23,059 bases of DNA. Origin: a virus. The DNA is taken from positions 1 to 23,059 of IMG/VR virus record IMGVR_UViG_3300027728_000098; one strand, written 5' to 3'. A program made the position numbers and the translations under genes. Shown here piece after piece: positions 22,683-23,059 of this stretch (within the stretch, counting starts at the first letter, position 1; the number at the start of each line of letters is the position of its first letter). Below the pieces are notes generated by a model, which saw only the letters and a list, made by a program, of their open reading frames with translations, did no database searches and was not told where the DNA came from.

Positions 22683-22937
22683 TCATGTCAGTCTCTCCAG
22701 CAACCCGCGAAGCGTGTCTTTGTATTTTTCGCGGTTGTGGTTCTGAGTCAATCTGGTCAGCGGCTTTCGCACTTCCGCAAACCACTCAATCGCCCCCCGC
22801 TCGTCGTCGGTAAGCCGCAGCCGCTCAATCTCTCTCGCAGCGTCTGGGCCGTCAGGGTTCCTCAGCCAGTGGACTTTGTGGTCACCTGTGCCATCGGCGA
22901 CCTCCAGCCGACGCAGCCGCTCAAGCATGTCGCTCAT
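22683..22937 (-). CDS. Small LTDxER-motif protein, function unknown
   Basis: The 84-residue protein is read from the ATG at 22937, with TAGGAG about eight bases upstream; a longer frame reaching the ATG at 23045 overlaps the leader remnant and is not preferred. It reads MSDMLERLRRLEVADGTG, then HWLRNPDGPDAAREIERL, LTDDERGAIEWFAEV and a C-terminal TLRGLLERLT. Charged helical protein with no recognised domain. It is convergent with the plus-strand relative at 22525-22671. Confidence 0.72.
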   Translation of the reverse strand: MSDMLERLRRLEVADGTGDHKVHWLRNPDGPDAAREIERLRLTDDERGAIEWFAEVRKPLTRLTQNHNREKYKDTLRGLLERLT

Positions 22938-22948
22938 CGCTCCAACTC

Positions 22949-23041
22949 CTAGGTCAACGCGTGGAATCGAAAACCGTCCCACGAATACCGTATGCCGGTC
23001 GTGCCCATCAGAAACGCGAGAGCCAACACAATCCTTTGCAT
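22949..23041 (-). pseudogene. Truncated copy of the secreted-protein gene (30 codons)
   Basis: From the ATG at 23041 (AAGGAG seven bases upstream) the reading is MQRIVLALAFLMGTTGIRYS, then WDGFRFHALT and a TAG at 22949-22951. The first eleven residues equal those of the intact secreted protein at 21936-22247, and similarity stops there, so this looks like a leader remnant. The TAG overlaps the ribosome binding site of the next gene, so the short frame may still act as a translated leader. Confidence 0.7.
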
Positions 23042-23055
23042 ACATTCGCTCCTTC
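23010..23055 (-). repeat. 46-bp direct repeat, copy 2
   Basis: Matches copy 1 at 22216-22261 with two differences. It carries the ribosome binding site and the start of the 30-codon remnant. The copies bracket the tRNA and two small convergent genes. Confidence 0.95.
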
Positions 23056-23059
23056 GTGG

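Noticed and set aside
22603-22686. 27-codon minus frame beginning MSEHWLQHSHGR, overlapping the upstream stop by ATGA
   Set aside because: It is antisense to the plus-strand LTDxER gene, very short and without any support apart from the overlap.
1-23059. Integrase, repressor or attachment-site pair
   Set aside because: No such gene or second copy of the tRNA end was seen, so lysogeny cannot be concluded from this window.

Overview
The window is the structural, lysis and part of the accessory region of a tailed phage or prophage with an HK97-type head and, most likely, a siphovirus tail. About 35 genes lie on the minus strand and are packed end to end, most joined by ATGA or TGATG stop/start overlaps, so transcription runs from right to left. 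No integrase, repressor or replication gene is present, so a free phage cannot be told from an integrated one. The DNA is GC-rich. The host cannot be fixed from the sequence; a planctomycete-like host is a weak guess based on the tRNA style (no encoded CCA, U73) and the kinds of small accessory proteins.

Right end (about 21700-23059): a 46-bp segment holding a ribosome binding site and the start of a signal peptide occurs twice. The inner copy begins an intact small secreted-protein gene; the outer copy begins a 30-codon remnant. Between them lie a tRNA-Thr(UGU) gene and two small convergent genes whose products share an LTDxERxAI motif. The probable control region of the long operon (22248-22402) carries several GACGC/GCGTC inverted repeats.

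Accessory part (18800-21700): a RusA-like resolvase with altered active-site positions, a GNAT-like protein, two GT-A-like glycosyltransferases, a probable helix-turn-helix protein and unrecognised small genes. Membrane/lysis part (16000-18800): a holin-like protein, a two-helix membrane protein, a membrane-anchored papain-like cysteine peptidase, a GlsB/YeaQ-type protein and two more small membrane or exported proteins. No classical endolysin is seen. A baseplate-like beta-domain protein and a fibre protein with a collagen-like spacer follow.

Head and packaging part (4900-14800): HNH endonuclease, P27-type small terminase, large terminase, portal, prohead protease, a zinc-ribbon protein, major capsid protein with delta domain, a likely decoration protein, a third glycosyltransferase inserted among head genes behind a strong terminator-like hairpin, then the gp6-like connector, head closure, gp10-like and tail terminator proteins. 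Tail part (1-4900): two tube-like proteins, the G and G-T tail chaperones joined by a -1 frameshift at a GGGAAAA slippery site, and a tape measure protein with a tandem array of 27-residue repeats that runs off the left edge.

Most notable: the frameshift cassette, the 27-residue tape-measure repeats, the hairpin upstream of the embedded glycosyltransferase, three glycosyltransferases in one phage region, the papain-like peptidase in a membrane-protein cassette placed upstream of the terminase, and the duplicated leader around the tRNA.
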